Shown here one piece after another: positions 1-7,582 of a stretch of 64,000 nucleotides of DNA. Under the pieces are notes generated by a model. That model did no database searches. It saw only the letters and a list, made by a program, of their open reading frames with translations, and had not been told where the DNA came from. Each line of letters begins with the position of its first letter. Position 1 is the stretch's first letter. Origin of the DNA: Candidatus Gallitreponema excrementavium (GTDB lineage Bacteria; Spirochaetota; Spirochaetia; Treponematales; Treponemataceae); assembly GCA_017694795.1 (NCBI GenBank), contig JADIMM010000117.1:1-64000 (forward strand), given 5' to 3'. A program made the translations under genes and the position numbers.

Positions 1-138
1 TTCTATAACCTCATATTTCTTCAGTACAAAAGACTGCAAATCAGATAATATTTTATTCCTGTCAAAATAAGTAAAAAAAACACTTTCCCCGGATTTTGTT
101 CTTTTAAAAAATCCTGTACGCAGTAAAACATCACTCAT
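1..138 (-). CDS. Partial CDS, unknown product (N-terminus only)
   Basis: An open frame starts with ATG at 138, 6 bp after the asnA stop, and runs off the left edge of the window. The 46 visible residues begin MSDVLLRTGFFKRTKSGES and are basic and aromatic-rich, with no signal peptide and no motif I recognise. Tight spacing behind asnA on the same strand suggests co-transcription. The ribosome site is weak (AAAAGATT before the ATG), consistent with coupling to asnA translation. No function can be assigned. Confidence 0.6.
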   Translation of the reverse strand, partial: MSDVLLRTGFFKRTKSGESVFFTYFDRNKILSDLQSFVLKKYEVIE

Positions 139-144
139 AATCTT

Positions 145-1182
145 TTATAAAAGTGTGATTCCTGCCTCCAGGCATTTCTCATACATATCTACAGGCCAGA
201 TACTTACCTGTGTTTCGCCTATGTGTGCTTTTTTTAATAAAAGCATGCAAAGCCGCGACTGGCCGATTCCTCCCCCAATCGAGAGGGACAGCTGGTTTCC
301 AAGCAGTTTTTTGTGAAAAGACAAATTCTTTCTTTCTTCGCAGTTTCTGATTTTAAGTTGTGTCGACAAAGTTTCAGGGGAAACCCTTATACCCATAGAC
401 GAAATCTCAAAAGCTGATTCCAATACCGGATTCCAAACCAACAGGTCTCCGTTAAGACCGTGGTATCCCGGTTTTGTCTCCTGAACCCAGTCATCATAAT
501 CAGGAGCCCTGCCGTCATGGGGCCGTCCGTCACCTAAATCATAGCCGATTCCCTGCAAAAACACTGCACCGTATTCCTTGCAAATCTTATTTTCCCTTTC
601 TTTTGGGGATAATTCAGGATAACGCTCATAAAGATCCCGGCTGTGGATAAATTTAATTTCATCAGGAAGAAATGGTTCCAGGGCTTGATATTCATCGTAG
701 ACATAAAATTCAGTGCGCTTAAGTACACTGTAAATTCTACAAACAATCTTTTTAAGATACTCTTCATTCCTGTCAGATGCAGAAATTGCAGCCTCCCAGT
801 CCCACTGATCAACATACAAAGAATGGACATTGTCCAACTCTTCATCAGCCCGGATTGCATTCATATCAGTATAAATTCCGTATCCAGGCTTAAAACCTAA
901 TTCGGTCAGCTTTACCCTCTTCCATTTTGCAAGAGAATGGACTATCTCCATTTTTTTATCTTTCATGTCCTTTACGGGAAAGCTTACAGGCCTTTCAACC
1001 CCATTCAAATCATCATTAAGTCCGGTTCCGGATTCAACAAACATAGGAGCCGTTATTCTTGTCAATTTCAGTTCCGTTGAAAGTGCCAGCTGGAAAAAAT
1101 TCTTAATTAAAACAATGGCTTTTTCTGTGTCTCTTACAGATAATACAGATTTGTAGTTTGAAGGAATGTAAAGTTTTGACAT
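145..1182 (-). CDS. asnA: Aspartate--ammonia ligase (AsnA)
   Basis: Makes asparagine from aspartate, ammonia and ATP in the cytoplasm. The 345-aa length fits the AsnA family (about 330-350 aa), which is a class II aminoacyl-tRNA synthetase-like fold. Visible family stretches include ITAPMFVESGTGLNDDLNG near the N-terminus, DMNAIRADEELDNVHSLYVD in the middle and a C-terminal SIGGGIGQSRLCMLLL motif that contributes to the ATP site. I chose the ATG at 1182 (MSKLYIPSN), which is preceded by GGTAGGT. The frame stays open 13 codons further upstream but there it runs into a terminator hairpin. The gene lies just downstream of tRNA-Leu, separated by that terminator. Identification is firm; the exact promoter is not obvious. 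Confidence 0.93.
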   Translation of the reverse strand: MSKLYIPSNYKSVLSVRDTEKAIVLIKNFFQLALSTELKLTRITAPMFVESGTGLNDDLNGVERPVSFPVKDMKDKKMEIVHSLAKWKRVKLTELGFKPGYGIYTDMNAIRADEELDNVHSLYVDQWDWEAAISASDRNEEYLKKIVCRIYSVLKRTEFYVYDEYQALEPFLPDEIKFIHSRDLYERYPELSPKERENKICKEYGAVFLQGIGYDLGDGRPHDGRAPDYDDWVQETKPGYHGLNGDLLVWNPVLESAFEISSMGIRVSPETLSTQLKIRNCEERKNLSFHKKLLGNQLSLSIGGGIGQSRLCMLLLKKAHIGETQVSIWPVDMYEKCLEAGITLL

Positions 1183-1208
1183 AAAAGACCTACCAAAAGA
1201 TGTAAAAC

Positions 1209-1251
1209 AAAAGACCTGCAATGGAAGGAGACTCCAACTTACAGGTCTTTT
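1209..1251 (-). terminator. Rho-independent terminator after tRNA-Leu
   Basis: A 10-bp stem is formed by AAAAGACCTG (1209-1218) and CAGGTCTTTT (1242-1251), with an inner GGAG/CTCC pairing. On the minus strand a T-rich tract follows (TTTTGTTTT). It abuts the 3' end of tRNA-Leu and separates it from asnA. Confidence 0.75.
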
Positions 1252-1336
1252 GCCGGGAACCAGAATCGAACTGGCACGGCGTTTAAATGCCGAGGGATTT
1301 TAAGTCCCTTGTGTCTACCTATTCCACCATCCCGGC
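1251..1336 (-). tRNA. tRNA-Leu (anticodon UAA)
   Basis: An 86-nt class II tRNA with a long variable arm. The acceptor stem GCCGGGA (1330-1336) pairs with TCCCGGC near 1252-1258. The anticodon stem AGGGA/TCCCT encloses the loop CTTAAAA with anticodon TAA, and the T-loop TTCGATT is present. CCA is not encoded. It has its own promoter just upstream and a terminator just downstream, so it is a single-gene unit. Confidence 0.95.
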
Positions 1337-1349
1337 GATTCGTGCTATT

Positions 1350-1379
1350 ATTTTACAATAAAAGAGAAATGAAGGTCAA
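1350..1379 (-). promoter_or_regulatory. Sigma70-type promoter of tRNA-Leu
   Basis: On the minus strand TTGACC (1374-1379) is followed by an 18-bp spacer and TAAAAT (1350-1355), placing the start about 7 bp further, close to the tRNA 5' end at 1336. The -35 box overlaps the AAGG ribosome site of the divergent tatD gene. Confidence 0.75.
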
Positions 1380-1384
1380 GTACA

Positions 1385-2194
1385 ATGTTTTATGACACCC
1401 ATGCCCATATTTTAATGACATCACGACACATGGCTGAAGGCCCTGTAAATTTATTAACTGATTTATTTACGCAAGAAGGAATAAAAGAGTTCCCGTTTAT
1501 TTTGGATATCGGTACTGAGGGGGGAGACTTAAAAAACCGTAGAGATTTTTTTTGTGGTAAAATTCCTGATAATGTATTTTTTACTGCAGGAATCTGGCCT
1601 TCCAAGACTTCCATAGAAAACCAGGACTTGGAAATAAAAAAACTTCTTGAAGATCTTGAGAATATAAAAAAATATAAAATTATTGGTATAGGGGAAGCCG
1701 GTTTTGACAGAAGGGAAAATGATACAACTAACGTGGGGAACCTTATGGAAGAAAAAAGACTTTTTCTGAGACAAATCGAGGTTGCCAAGGCTAAAAACCT
1801 TCCGGTCATAGTACATTCAAGGGATGCCTATAAGGAAACATATGAAACCATTTCTGAATCAGGTTATTCAAAAGGTGTTATCCACTGTTTTTCCTACGGT
1901 TTAAAAGAAGCCCTGTCCTTTGTTGAGCTGGGTTTTTACATTTCATTTTCGGGGATAATTACTTATAAAAAAAACGAGTACATCAGGGAAGCCGTAAGGA
2001 AAATACCCAAGGAAAAAATCCTTCTTGAAACCGACTCCCCCTACCTGTCTCCGCAGCCTTTCAGGGGCAAAACAAATACCCCTGCATACATAAGGGAAAC
2101 TTATAAAAAAGCTGCAGAAATCCTCGGTTTGAGTCTTGAAGACTTGTGCCTTCTTGTTAAAGAAAACACAAACAGATTGTTCAATCTATCTTAA
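1385..2194 (+). CDS. TatD-family metal-dependent hydrolase
   Basis: A 269-aa TIM-barrel amidohydrolase of the TatD DNase family, which has reported 3'-5' exonuclease or D-aminoacyl hydrolase activity. Metal ligands visible are the N-terminal HxH (DTHAHIL), the catalytic glutamate in GIGEAGFD, His in VIVHSRDA, His in VIHCFS and the terminal aspartate in LLETDSPYLSP. Length is normal. The start follows AAGG at about 10 bp. Its stop overlaps the stop of the convergent lipoprotein gene by 3 bp, and it diverges from tRNA-Leu. Substrate cannot be inferred from sequence. Confidence 0.92.
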   Translation: MFYDTHAHILMTSRHMAEGPVNLLTDLFTQEGIKEFPFILDIGTEGGDLKNRRDFFCGKIPDNVFFTAGIWPSKTSIENQDLEIKKLLEDLENIKKYKIIGIGEAGFDRRENDTTNVGNLMEEKRLFLRQIEVAKAKNLPVIVHSRDAYKETYETISESGYSKGVIHCFSYGLKEALSFVELGFYISFSGIITYKKNEYIREAVRKIPKEKILLETDSPYLSPQPFRGKTNTPAYIRETYKKAAEILGLSLEDLCLLVKENTNRLFNLS

Positions 2195-2964
2195 TTGTCA
2201 TCTGCGTTAGTGGCCGAGGAAAGAACCTGCTCTGCAATCATTATAAACGGAGTTACAAAGATTGTTACACCTGAAATTACATCTGTTTTTCCGTCGTCGT
2301 TAAGAAAAATTCTTTCCGGTCTTTGTAATTTAACAAGTTTCTGAACACATAAATCAGCCTGTTCGTCCCAAGTATAAGCACCACCCATATTATAAAGTCC
2401 ATTCCTCGCCAAATCCCTTTTTGAACTGCCTTCCGTATTTATCTGATTCCAGGAACCAGCAATAATGTTTCCTCCCCTTATTATAAGAGTTAAAACGGAA
2501 TAGAACCCTTTGTCATCCGGATCAGAAGCCAAGGTATAATCTCCGTCCCTGTATAATCCGGGTTTCACGGCCCCGTTTTTCAGTGCTTTTTGAACAAGGG
2601 ATATAAAGCCTTCCGGAAACTCCTCTTGAGTCTGCAAAAACTGTAAATTTCCTATAAAATTTTCCTTTACCAGTTCTGAAAAATTATCAACACGTTCCAA
2701 GTATGAAGCGTCTATAGCTGTACCGTTAAGAGCCTCATGGGAAACTGCATCTCTAAGTGTTCCGTTGTAATCATAATTAAAACCATCCCACTTTACCTCT
2801 TGTATAAGACCATCCTTCACTTCAACAGTAACAAATTCAGTCCACTGTGTATCTCCAACTTTATTTCCAATAGCCAAATAATAACCGTCCTTAATAACTC
2901 CCTTTGGAGTACAGGAAACAAAAACAAATAAGGCCAGAACCGGAAGAAATCCAATTTTTTTCAT
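2191..2964 (-). CDS. Lipoprotein with tandem FMN-binding-like domains
   Basis: A 257-aa precursor with a signal peptide ending in a lipobox-like VSC (about residues 14-17), so probably anchored outside the inner membrane. Two similar halves follow, each beginning with a glycine/tyrosine-rich DGYY or DGDYTL segment. The second half ends with TDVISGVT (residues 227-234), resembling the D-x-[IV]-S-G-[AV]-T motif where FMN is attached to Thr by ApbE/Ftp transferases. The first half has no such motif. A good AGGAG ribosome site precedes the ATG. It follows the TRAP operon on the same strand. Flavinylation is an inference from the motif; alternatively it is a structural relative without flavin. Confidence 0.65.
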   Translation of the reverse strand: MKKIGFLPVLALFVFVSCTPKGVIKDGYYLAIGNKVGDTQWTEFVTVEVKDGLIQEVKWDGFNYDYNGTLRDAVSHEALNGTAIDASYLERVDNFSELVKENFIGNLQFLQTQEEFPEGFISLVQKALKNGAVKPGLYRDGDYTLASDPDDKGFYSVLTLIIRGGNIIAGSWNQINTEGSSKRDLARNGLYNMGGAYTWDEQADLCVQKLVKLQRPERIFLNDDGKTDVISGVTIFVTPFIMIAEQVLSSATNADDN

Positions 2965-2976
2965 AAAAACTCCTAG

Positions 2977-3093
2977 CTAAATATAAAATAACAAGCAAAC
3001 AAAAACTGCAGTTGTAATACTTCCACCGTAAAACGAAGCGGACATACTTTTAACATTAAACAACCGGATCAGAGGAACGCTGTAGAAAACCAT
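2977..3093 (-). CDS. Possible small membrane ORF after TRAP gene
   Basis: A 38-codon frame starting at an ATG inside the last codons of the TRAP permease gene (overlap 25 bp, +1 frame) and filling the gap before the next lipoprotein. The predicted peptide is hydrophobic at both ends (MVFYSVPLIRLF and TTAVFVCLLFYI). There is no clear ribosome site, so it may be a chance frame. Confidence 0.22.
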   Translation of the reverse strand: MVFYSVPLIRLFNVKSMSASFYGGSITTAVFVCLLFYI

Positions 3094-4937
3094 GGAACAT
3101 AGGTAACCAAAAGCAATACCACAAACTGTAAAGCCAAATATGGCAAAACACTCCTGCAAATCTTCAATAACGGTTTATCAAATGTATAAGAGGCTATAAA
3201 AAGATTCATCCCGACAGGTGGTGTCAGGAAACCAAGAGCCATATTAGTCAAAAACACAACTGCAATATGGATCTGGTTAATTCCGAAAGACTCGGCAACA
3301 GGAATAATCAGAGGCGATACAACAAGAATCGCTGAATACATATCCATAAGACAGCCGACAACCAGCAAAAAAATGTTGAGCAGTGCAAGAAAAATTAACT
3401 TTGAATGAACGATACTGGTCACAAAACCGGTCATCATATCCGGGATTCCAGCATCAATAAAGTAATACAACAGCCCTCTGGCACTGCTGATTATCATCAG
3501 TACGCCTCCTGCCACCGGAATACTTTTTACCAGAATTTCCACAACTTCAGTCAGTTTCTTTTCTTTCCTGATCAAAGTAATAAGAATTACTGAATATATT
3601 ACGGCGACACAGGCTGTTTCAGTCAAACTCAAGATACCGGCAAAATAAAAGACAATAATTAAAACAGGCAATAAGAGTTCCCACAAAGACTCTTTAAGGG
3701 AACGAAACAACTGGGATGAAGAAAATTTTTTTCTTACCGGATTTTTATCCCTTATTACACCCAAAACTATCATTCCCAGGCAAAGCAAGACCCCCGGAAT
3801 AACAGCTCCTTTAAAAAGATCGTAAACGTCGACACCGGCATAAGACATGGGAAAATAATTTGTGGTTGCGTATACAATCACAGCCATACTCGGGGGGAAA
3901 AGAAGCCCTATTGAACCGGAACTGGTAATTAACCCCAGGGAATCATCCTTGGAATACCCGTTGCCCTCTAAAATAATTGAGAGAAGGCTACCTAAAGCCA
4001 AAATCGTAACTCCGGAAGCCCCGGTAAAAGTTGTAAAAAAGGCAGCAACCACAACAGCAGCAATGGCAGCCCCCCCTCTCAGCCATCCGAAAGCACTTTG
4101 TACTACATTTATGAGTCTTTTACCGGCAGAACCGGAGGCCAGAATATACCCTGCCATTGTAAACAGCGGAATAGCAGCAACAGTTTTATCGGTCAAGGCA
4201 GAAACAGACTCCTGTGCCAGAACCTGCACATAACCTCCCCCGGAAGAAAAACATAAATAGGCTATACCTGAAATAACGAGAAATAAAGGCATTCCCAAAA
4301 GAGCCAGAATAACCAGAAAAATTATACCGGGTATTTTGCAGTTATAAGCCACCTTAAACCAATAAATATTGGCAAAGTTATTGAATTTTTCTGCGGTTTC
4401 AGGCAAAAAATCATAAAGAATGTTATAGATTGACTCACAGGATATTACAACCCCGGCAATCAATCCCAAAACACAGGCCAGAATTGATATCCAGTTCCTG
4501 TTAAACTGTCTTAACCACATTACAAGGTACATAAGAGGGAGAAAGGCTGTAAAAACGAACAAAGGTATTCCCCATACCTTGTTAACCATACCCATGGAAA
4601 TTTCTATGAAAATTTGGGAAAGACAGGAAAAAAACAATGAAATCAGCACGGCAGAAGAAGAAAAAGTAACAACGGGGGAAATCCATCTGCTGATTTTATC
4701 CGGAATCATATCAAAAAAAGTTGTTATTGCCAGCTGTTTTTTTTCCCTTGTGGTAACCATTCCGGCAATACAGGCAAAAACAAATACCATGTAAATCAGA
4801 AAAGTATCAGAACCCGCAAAAGGGATTCTTACAACATCACGTATTATTTTAAAAAGCACCGGTATCAGTATAATTACACCGGAAAACAAAAGGGCCGCAA
4901 AATTTTCAGTTTTTTTAGCTGCCTGTGAAAATTCCAT
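3069..4937 (-). CDS. TRAP transporter fused small/large permease (DctQ-DctM, TatQ-M type)
   Basis: A 622-aa integral membrane protein. The first ~170 residues form a four-helix DctQ-like small subunit, followed by a ~430-aa DctM-like large subunit with many transmembrane helices. Typical DctM stretches are visible: IPLFTMAGYILASG, the FTGASGVTILALG segment, SIGLLFPPS and LTPPVGMNLFI. TRAP permeases import organic acids or other solutes using an ion gradient, together with a periplasmic binding protein. It starts a few bp after the stop of the binding-protein gene, so the two are co-transcribed. Q-M fusion is common in the family. The substrate is unknown. Confidence 0.9.
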   Translation of the reverse strand: MEFSQAAKKTENFAALLFSGVIILIPVLFKIIRDVVRIPFAGSDTFLIYMVFVFACIAGMVTTREKKQLAITTFFDMIPDKISRWISPVVTFSSSAVLISLFFSCLSQIFIEISMGMVNKVWGIPLFVFTAFLPLMYLVMWLRQFNRNWISILACVLGLIAGVVISCESIYNILYDFLPETAEKFNNFANIYWFKVAYNCKIPGIIFLVILALLGMPLFLVISGIAYLCFSSGGGYVQVLAQESVSALTDKTVAAIPLFTMAGYILASGSAGKRLINVVQSAFGWLRGGAAIAAVVVAAFFTTFTGASGVTILALGSLLSIILEGNGYSKDDSLGLITSSGSIGLLFPPSMAVIVYATTNYFPMSYAGVDVYDLFKGAVIPGVLLCLGMIVLGVIRDKNPVRKKFSSSQLFRSLKESLWELLLPVLIIVFYFAGILSLTETACVAVIYSVILITLIRKEKKLTEVVEILVKSIPVAGGVLMIISSARGLLYYFIDAGIPDMMTGFVTSIVHSKLIFLALLNIFLLVVGCLMDMYSAILVVSPLIIPVAESFGINQIHIAVVFLTNMALGFLTPPVGMNLFIASYTFDKPLLKICRSVLPYLALQFVVLLLVTYVPWFSTAFL

Positions 4938-4940
4938 ATA

Positions 4941-5972
4941 CTACCTTGACTTTCTATACTCTGTAAGATATTGATTTATCTCGTTCAAAAGTTCAACATC
5001 AAAAACATCCACAGATTTCGTCAATGCTTCCACATCTTTCTGAAAATCACCAGCCCATACTGCCAGCTCTTCTGCATCAAGTTTTTTGAGACGAACCCCC
5101 TCTTTTTCCATGTTCTGGAGGTATGTCCTGTCACTCTGTTCCAAAGAAGCATTCAATCTTTCTTTTGTATTTTCAACTGATTCCAAAAGTGCAGGCTTGA
5201 ATTCCTCCGGAACAGAATTCCAAGTATCATTTGAAATCAAAAGAGCAGCCACAACGGGACAGATTTTTGCATCAATTACATCAGTAATATACTTTGTAAA
5301 ACCCATAGCATAGGCATACATGGGAACTGAATAGAATCCCTGGACCCCGTCCTTGCTCTGAAGGCTCTGGGCAAGCTTGTCAGACGTAACAGACATTGTC
5401 CTGAAACCACAGGCAGCAAAAGCCTGGTGAAGTACATTATTATCAAGTCCCGCACTTGCTATACGCAACTTCTTTAAGTCTGCCAAAGAATTTACCGGAG
5501 AAGTAGTATAGAATGACAGCCAGCCAACATTTGACCAGGTAATTACTTCATAACCGGCTTTTCTAATCGCATCTTTTATCTTTCCACCAAACTTATCCAA
5601 AACCAAATCCAGCTCTTCCTGGCTCCTTATGAGGAAAGGAACGCTTAAAGTATATATTCCGGCATCGGGGGCAAGAGAATGTATTCCTGGAGGGGAAAAA
5701 ACCCCGCCCTGTAACGGACTTTTTTGTCCGGGGCGTACAGAAGTTATTTTCTTTATAACCCCTGTCTCATCCCCCAAAGTAACAGCATTGATAAAAGTTA
5801 GACGAACTTTTCCATTGGTAATTTTATTCCACTCCTGGGCCATTTTCTTTAACTCGATGTCCCAAGGAGACCGTTCAGGCGCAATATTTGCTATTTTGAT
5901 ATTTATAACCTGCCCATAAACAGAAAAAAATGAAAGTAACAGAACAGAAAGGAAAAAACATATTTTTTTCAT
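4941..5972 (-). CDS. TRAP transporter substrate-binding protein (DctP family, TatP type)
   Basis: A 343-aa periplasmic solute receptor with a cleavable signal peptide (MKKICFFLSVLLLSFFSVYG). The DctP fold is visible in NIKIANIAPERSPWDIELKKM at the N-terminus, SLADLKKLRIAS in the middle and the usual arginine-containing ligand-binding region. An AAGGAG site precedes the ATG. It sits between the TPR partner gene and the fused permease, the order known for the spirochaetal TatT-TatP-TatQM locus, where TatT binds TatP. The ligand is not predictable; hydrophobic ligands were suggested for the T. pallidum system. Confidence 0.88.
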   Translation of the reverse strand: MKKICFFLSVLLLSFFSVYGQVINIKIANIAPERSPWDIELKKMAQEWNKITNGKVRLTFINAVTLGDETGVIKKITSVRPGQKSPLQGGVFSPPGIHSLAPDAGIYTLSVPFLIRSQEELDLVLDKFGGKIKDAIRKAGYEVITWSNVGWLSFYTTSPVNSLADLKKLRIASAGLDNNVLHQAFAACGFRTMSVTSDKLAQSLQSKDGVQGFYSVPMYAYAMGFTKYITDVIDAKICPVVAALLISNDTWNSVPEEFKPALLESVENTKERLNASLEQSDRTYLQNMEKEGVRLKKLDAEELAVWAGDFQKDVEALTKSVDVFDVELLNEINQYLTEYRKSR

Positions 5973-6059
5973 AAACAGAACTCCTTACAGGGATAAAGGT
6001 GAAAAAACAACACCAGCTTATTATATTTGAATTTAAACAAGCTGACAAGGTCAAATCAC

Positions 6060-6950
6060 CTACCATTGAATGATTAAATCGTCTTTATTTTCAATCAACC
6101 ACTGTGTTTTCCTCAGTGCTATTGTATTTTCCAATGCTTTTTCAGGATATTTGTCAATATCTATGCTTAAAGCCCTGTTTATTGCCTCATCAAAGGCTTC
6201 TCCATCCTGGGCCGGAACACAAAAGGACTGGGCATATGTATTATGTATTGAGACATTAAAGTCTCCTGACAAAGCCAGGGCCTTTTCATAGGCTTTTACA
6301 GCCTTGTCATATCCGCCTCCCATAGTTTCAGGTGCAGATGCATAAAAAGAACACAGGACAGACCAGACTGCACCGGAATTAAATTCCTCATCTATCTCGC
6401 AGACCTTTTCCAAAAGCTTCACAGCCCTTGGAACATATTTCAAAATCTCGGTATCAAGGGGTTCCATGGAAAATGCACCCAACAGCCCGGCACCGCACCA
6501 GTAGGCCGAAGTAAGATGCTTTTTTCCCAATTTTCCAAGATACTTATCAAAAAGCGCTTCGTCTTCTGAATAAAAGGCATCCTGAAATCCCTTTTTATAT
6601 AAATCCAAAGCCTTTAGTGAGTATTCAAACCCTTTAAAATAGTATTCCTTTGCCCGGAAGTATTCGGCATTCTGCACCTCGTAACTCTCCATAGACAAAA
6701 ACTCTGCAGGTCCCTGAACGAAGGCATTTGCGTACATTACACATACCATTCCCGCAGTTTCCTGGGCTTTTGCAGTCTTTGGCATAACAGAAGAAAGCAT
6801 TTGTGATACTGTAAGGGCAGAAGGCATAAAACCGGATATAACTTTTATGTCTGTTGAAGACATTACAGGTTCCATAAGATTTTCCGGTTTTATTGTTACA
6901 CAGGCAGTAACCAAAAAAAACAGCGGCAACAAAAACAGGAACTTTTTCAT
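6060..6950 (-). CDS. TRAP-associated TPR lipoprotein (TatT type)
   Basis: A 296-aa lipoprotein with signal peptide and lipobox (LVTAC) starting at the ATG at 6950. The body is all-helical with TPR-like repeats, for example the YYFKGFEYSLKALDLYKKGF and GYDKAVKAYEKALALSGD regions. In treponemes TatT forms a trimeric TPR partner of the TRAP binding protein and is thought to bring ligand to it. Its ATG overlaps the stop of the upstream 92-aa gene in an ATGA junction, so translation is coupled. The frame extends eight codons further upstream, but the signal peptide decides the start. Confidence 0.85.
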   Translation of the reverse strand: MKKFLFLLPLFFLVTACVTIKPENLMEPVMSSTDIKVISGFMPSALTVSQMLSSVMPKTAKAQETAGMVCVMYANAFVQGPAEFLSMESYEVQNAEYFRAKEYYFKGFEYSLKALDLYKKGFQDAFYSEDEALFDKYLGKLGKKHLTSAYWCGAGLLGAFSMEPLDTEILKYVPRAVKLLEKVCEIDEEFNSGAVWSVLCSFYASAPETMGGGYDKAVKAYEKALALSGDFNVSIHNTYAQSFCVPAQDGEAFDEAINRALSIDIDKYPEKALENTIALRKTQWLIENKDDLIIQW

Positions 6951-7225
6951 AATAAATCCTCCATACAGGGCCATTTTCCCTGATTTGATTTTATAAAATC
7001 AATAAAATGCTCGTAAGCACTGATAGTTGCAGAAAGAATCAGATCCTGAACCTGCCCTCTTCCTTCCCAGTTGTTACCTTCCTGTATGTACAACGAATCC
7101 AGTACGGATTCCAAATCATCCAGGGAGCAGGATGGATTATTTTCCTTCCTTCTCAGAATTCCGACTATCTCATCCCGGTAGGTAACACCGTAGGTCGAAT
7201 TATCAAAAAAATCAGATTGACTCAA
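6947..7225 (-). CDS. Conserved-looking 92-aa protein at head of TRAP operon
   Basis: A hydrophilic 92-residue protein starting with TTG at 7225. It is preceded at 5 bp by GGGAG (7231-7235 on the complement) and terminates in an ATGA overlap with the TatT-like gene. The overlap, the ribosome site and ordinary residue composition argue that it is real. No domain is recognised; it contains an acidic helix (LDDLESVLDSLYIQE). I recall a small gene at this position in T. pallidum (TP0955), which I could not verify. Longer upstream extension of the frame would be cysteine-rich and would overlap the divergent regulator gene, so it is unlikely. Confidence 0.6.
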   Translation of the reverse strand: MSQSDFFDNSTYGVTYRDEIVGILRRKENNPSCSLDDLESVLDSLYIQEGNNWEGRGQVQDLILSATISAYEHFIDFIKSNQGKWPCMEDLL

Positions 7226-7245
7226 AGGAACTCCCAAACTAAAAT
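7217..7245 (+). promoter_or_regulatory. Promoter of TrpR-like gene (leaderless geometry)
   Basis: TTGACT (7217-7222), a 17-bp spacer and TAAAAT (7240-7245) are followed by 7 bp and then the ATG at 7253. Transcription should start at or next to the A of the ATG. The promoter lies inside the first codons of the divergent 92-aa gene. Confidence 0.7.
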
Positions 7246-7252
7246 GTATCCC

Positions 7253-7582
7253 ATGAATGATACAACAAAGCCGAAAGAACAGCAAGAGAAAGAAAGGAAA
7301 GATTTAATCAGTGCTGCTTTGGATGAATTTTACAGTGTTGCTGCCGAAACCGGTGATAAATTTTTTTTCAGACAACTTTTCGAGTGCCTGACTACTCCAA
7401 ATGAAAGGGAAGAAATGGCCATGCGTTGGCAACTTTCAAAGGAAATAAAGCAGGGAAAAACCCAACGGGAAATTGCAAAAAAGCTCGGACTCAGTCTCTG
7501 TAAAATAACAAGGGGTTCAAAAGAGCTGAAAAAATCCGACTCAGCCCTGGACAAGGTTCTGGAGAGATTTGTTTCACCCTAA
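7253..7582 (+). CDS. Trp repressor family / YerC-like DNA-binding regulator
   Basis: A 109-aa helical protein of the TrpR superfamily. The family signature is clear: LTTPNEREEMAMRWQL followed by the helix-turn-helix QREIAKKLGLSLCKITRGS, with the ITRGS recognition-helix motif intact. Two ATGs are possible (7244 and 7253). The 7244 codon falls inside the -10 box, so 7253 is chosen as a leaderless start. The gene diverges from the TRAP operon with overlapping promoters, which suggests it could regulate that operon or itself. Its stop overlaps the rodA stop by 3 bp. Whether it senses tryptophan is not shown; no tryptophan genes are nearby. Confidence 0.75.
   Translation: MNDTTKPKEQQEKERKDLISAALDEFYSVAAETGDKFFFRQLFECLTTPNEREEMAMRWQLSKEIKQGKTQREIAKKLGLSLCKITRGSKELKKSDSALDKVLERFVSP
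7257..7285 (-). promoter_or_regulatory. Candidate promoter of TRAP operon
   Basis: On the minus strand TTGCTG (7280-7285), a 17-bp spacer and TATCAT (7257-7262) would start transcription near 7250, giving a ~25-nt leader that contains the GGGAG site of the 92-aa gene. It overlaps the start of the TrpR-like coding region. Confidence 0.5.

Noticed and set aside
7007-7243. N-terminal extension of the TrpR-like frame
   Set aside because: This part is the antisense of the 92-aa gene and precedes the -10 box; the promoter and family start place the true start at 7253.
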